From Truepera sp. (GTDB lineage: Bacteria; Deinococcota; Deinococci; Deinococcales; Trueperaceae), in NCBI GenBank assembly GCA_018333775.1, contig JAGXSO010000036.1:1-5850 (forward strand): 5,850 bases of DNA. Reading direction: 5' to 3'. Below are positions 4,334 to 5,850 of the stretch, one piece after another. Numbering within the stretch: position 1 is the first letter of the stretch; each line of letters begins with the position of its first letter. The notes under the pieces are model-generated. The model was not told the DNA's origin and did no database searches. It saw only the letters and a program-made list of their open reading frames with translations. A program made the position numbers and the translations under genes.

Positions 4334-5470
4334 ATGTTGGCCCGGCGCATCCTCGCGGCAGAAGTTGTCTACAACGGCCTAGGGACGGCTCGAGCCGACG
4401 GCGCGGTGGTGGTCCAGGGCGAGGGGAAGGACGCGCAGATTATCGCCGTGGACAGCCTGGAGCGGATCAAACAGCGCTTCCCCGAGGCGCCGGTGACGCG
4501 GGTGGGCTTCGCCATCTCGCCGCCGCCGGTCAACGCCCATACCCATCTTGACCTATCGCGGCTGCCCTACTTTCGCGGCGACTATGTCAGCTTCATTCGC
4601 CATGTCATCGCGGGCAATCGGCAGCGCGGTCTTGAGGCGGCACGTGACGGTTTGGCCGAGCTACGCCGGCACGGGGTGCGGGTGGTGGGTGACATCGTGG
4701 CCCGCGAAGAGGTGATGACCTTACTGTTAAGCGAGTCTGATCTGTCCGGGGTAGCCTACTGGGAGGTGATCGGCCCCGACTCCGCTGAGACCGAGCGTAT
4801 CTTCAACGAAACGGTCGCCAAGGTGCGGGCGTTCCGAAGACTAGAGCGCCCCGGCGGGGTACGGGTGGGCCTCTCGCCCCACACTCCGCATACCGTCAGC
4901 GCGCCGCTGCTGCAAAGACTGGCCCAGTTCGCCCGCACGGATGGGCTGCCCATGCAGATCCACGTCGCCGAGACGCCCTTTGAAGCGGCCTTGCACCGAA
5001 CCGGGACGGGGCCGCTGGCCGAGTTCATGCGCGCGTTTGGGGCGTCGTGGCAGCCGTCAGGCTTATCGCCGGTCGGCTATCTGGCCAGCCTGGGGGTCCT
5101 TGAGGCCCGCCCGACTCTGGTACATATGGTTCATGTTGACGACGAGGATGTGCGGGCGGTGCAGCGGGCAGGCTGCGCGGTAATCCATTGCCCCCGCTCG
5201 AACGAGGCCTTGGAGTGTGGCCGCTTCCCCTGGGAGCAATATGCCAAGCACGGCGTCGATGTGGCCCTGGGCACCGATTCCTTGGGCTCGGCGCCGGATC
5301 TCTCGCTCGAGGCCGAGCTTAGCGCCGCCGCCGCGCTGCACGGCAGCAAGGCCAGCCCGCTGGCGCTGGTGCGCGCGGCAGTCAAGGGGGGCTACCGCGC
5401 GCTGGGGCTGCCCCCGCCCCGCTTCGGCCGTGGCGATAGCGCCTCAGGCCTCTATTTCTGGCGCGGGTAG
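4334..5470 (+). CDS. Amidohydrolase-superfamily deaminase, probable aminofutalosine deaminase type
   Basis: This 378-aa metal-dependent hydrolase has the full motif series of the cytosine/SAH deaminase branch. NAHTHLDLS carries metal ligands H69 and H71, SPHTPHT (H183) is a substrate-contact loop, QIHVAET carries ligand H210 and catalytic E213, LVHMVHVDDED has H264/H267, HCPRSNEAL follows (284-292), and ALGTDSLGSAPDLSLEAEL carries metal ligand D315. The start, with VVVQGEG, resembles proteins of Deinococcus and Thermus named aminofutalosine deaminase-like. Those convert aminodeoxyfutalosine to futalosine in the menaquinone pathway. The substrate is inferred from this resemblance and not from a diagnostic residue; MTA/SAH or guanine-type deamination is the alternative. 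It should be cytoplasmic. The start at 4334 gives the usual short N-terminal beta-domain. No other menaquinone gene is in view. The gene ends 54 nt before the thioredoxin start. Confidence 0.88.
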   Translation: MLARRILAAEVVYNGLGTARADGAVVVQGEGKDAQIIAVDSLERIKQRFPEAPVTRVGFAISPPPVNAHTHLDLSRLPYFRGDYVSFIRHVIAGNRQRGLEAARDGLAELRRHGVRVVGDIVAREEVMTLLLSESDLSGVAYWEVIGPDSAETERIFNETVAKVRAFRRLERPGGVRVGLSPHTPHTVSAPLLQRLAQFARTDGLPMQIHVAETPFEAALHRTGTGPLAEFMRAFGASWQPSGLSPVGYLASLGVLEARPTLVHMVHVDDEDVRAVQRAGCAVIHCPRSNEALECGRFPWEQYAKHGVDVALGTDSLGSAPDLSLEAELSAAAALHGSKASPLALVRAAVKGGYRALGLPPPRFGRGDSASGLYFWRG

Positions 5471-5499
5471 GCTAGTAGACATCGCTAAGTGCAACGCTG

Positions 5500-5517
5500 C
5501 CTTAGATTGCCCTAAGG
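5500..5517 (+). promoter_or_regulatory. Small hairpin overlapping the thioredoxin ribosome-binding site
   Basis: CCTTAG (5500-5505) is perfectly complementary to CTAAGG (5512-5517) around the 6-nt loop ATTGCC. The 3' arm includes the first four bases of the AAGGAGG Shine-Dalgarno (5514-5520). In the mRNA this 6-bp stem would partly cover the ribosome site. It is short, so its stability is marginal. Confidence 0.35.
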
Positions 5518-5520
5518 AGG
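5514..5520 (+). promoter_or_regulatory. Strong Shine-Dalgarno AAGGAGG of the thioredoxin gene
   Basis: AAGGAGG lies 4 nt before the ATG at 5525 and fixes that start. It is the only strong ribosome-binding site in the window. The other genes either overlap a preceding gene or have a -10-like box next to the start. TAGATT at 5503-5508 is a possible but weak -10 for a separate promoter. Confidence 0.85.
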
Positions 5521-5524
5521 AAAC

Positions 5525-5839
5525 ATGGTTGAGTTTACCGACAATAACTTCAAGTCAGAGACCCAAGCGGGCCTGGTGCTGGTCGATTTCTGGGCGCCCT
5601 GGTGCGGCCCCTGCCGGATGGTTGGGCCGGTCATCGAGCAGTTGGCGCAAGAGTACGCCGGTCAGGTCAAGGTCGGCAAGTTAAATGTGGACGATAACCA
5701 GCAGACCGCCGTTGCCTTCCGGGTGATGAGCATCCCTACGGTGGTGCTGTTTAAAGATGGTCGGCCGGTCGAGACTATGGTCGGCGCTATGCCCAAGAGC
5801 AGCTACGAGGCGCGGCTGAGCAAGTATTTGAAGTCTTAA
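5525..5839 (+). CDS. trxA: Thioredoxin
   Basis: This 104-aa protein matches a standard single-domain cytoplasmic thioredoxin in length and order. It has an N-terminal strand (MVEFTDNNF), [20 protein letters not shown] (18-37) with the redox pair C27 and C30 in WCGPC and the buried D21, the strand [10 protein letters not shown] (49-58), the cis-proline loop MSIPT with P71, [20 protein letters not shown] and a C-terminal helix. It reduces disulfides in enzymes such as ribonucleotide reductase and methionine sulfoxide reductase, and is itself recharged by thioredoxin reductase. There is no signal peptide. Either it has its own promoter or it is read from the amidohydrolase transcript 54 nt upstream. 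All key residues are present. Confidence 0.98.
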   Translation: MVEFTDNNFKSETQAGLVLVDFWAPWCGPCRMVGPVIEQLAQEYAGQVKVGKLNVDDNQQTAVAFRVMSIPTVVLFKDGRPVETMVGAMPKSSYEARLSKYLKS

Positions 5840-5850
5840 CCCGATCTCGA

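Overview
The window looks like a piece of a moderately GC-rich bacterial chromosome. My best guess is Deinococcota (a Truepera/Deinococcus/Thermus-like lineage). This is inference, not proof. It rests on a cytosine-deaminase-like amidohydrolase of the type used in the futalosine route to menaquinone, a beta-barrel-like exported protein that implies an outer membrane, and several genes whose only visible start signal is a -10-like TANNNT hexamer 5-8 nt before the start codon, as in leaderless transcripts. A Chloroflexota-like source remains possible.

Layout. Positions 1-287 hold a tRNA cluster: a 5'-truncated tRNA-Ser(TGA), tRNA-Ser(GCT) and tRNA-Arg(ACG). A strong hairpin follows at 302-328 and a dispersed-repeat-like palindrome at 362-413. 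Positions 503-1027 hold a MoaD/SAMP-type ubiquitin-like protein, overlapped by a second small gene that appears frameshifted near 957. Positions 1030-1445 look eroded. They contain the apparent C-terminal stub of a Wzz-like chain-length protein and a near-consensus -10 box. Positions 1459-2047 carry a compact two-gene unit: a 68-aa protein whose last third overlaps, in another frame, the start of a nucleotidyltransferase-fold protein. Positions 2088-4240, on the minus strand, form a three-gene operon: an exported beta-rich protein, then a MalF-type and a MalG-type ABC permease, with no binding protein or ATPase in view. Positions 4334-5839, on the plus strand, carry the amidohydrolase and a thioredoxin.

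Working together. The two permeases should form one heterodimeric channel of a carbohydrate-type importer and need an ATPase and a binding protein encoded elsewhere. The 68-aa protein and the nucleotidyltransferase are physically locked by their overlap and probably act as a pair. The MoaD-like gene and its overlapped neighbour were probably a functional pair too, but the neighbour looks broken. I found no CRISPR array, transposase, integrase or rRNA. The most interesting item is the overlapping small-protein/nucleotidyltransferase pair.
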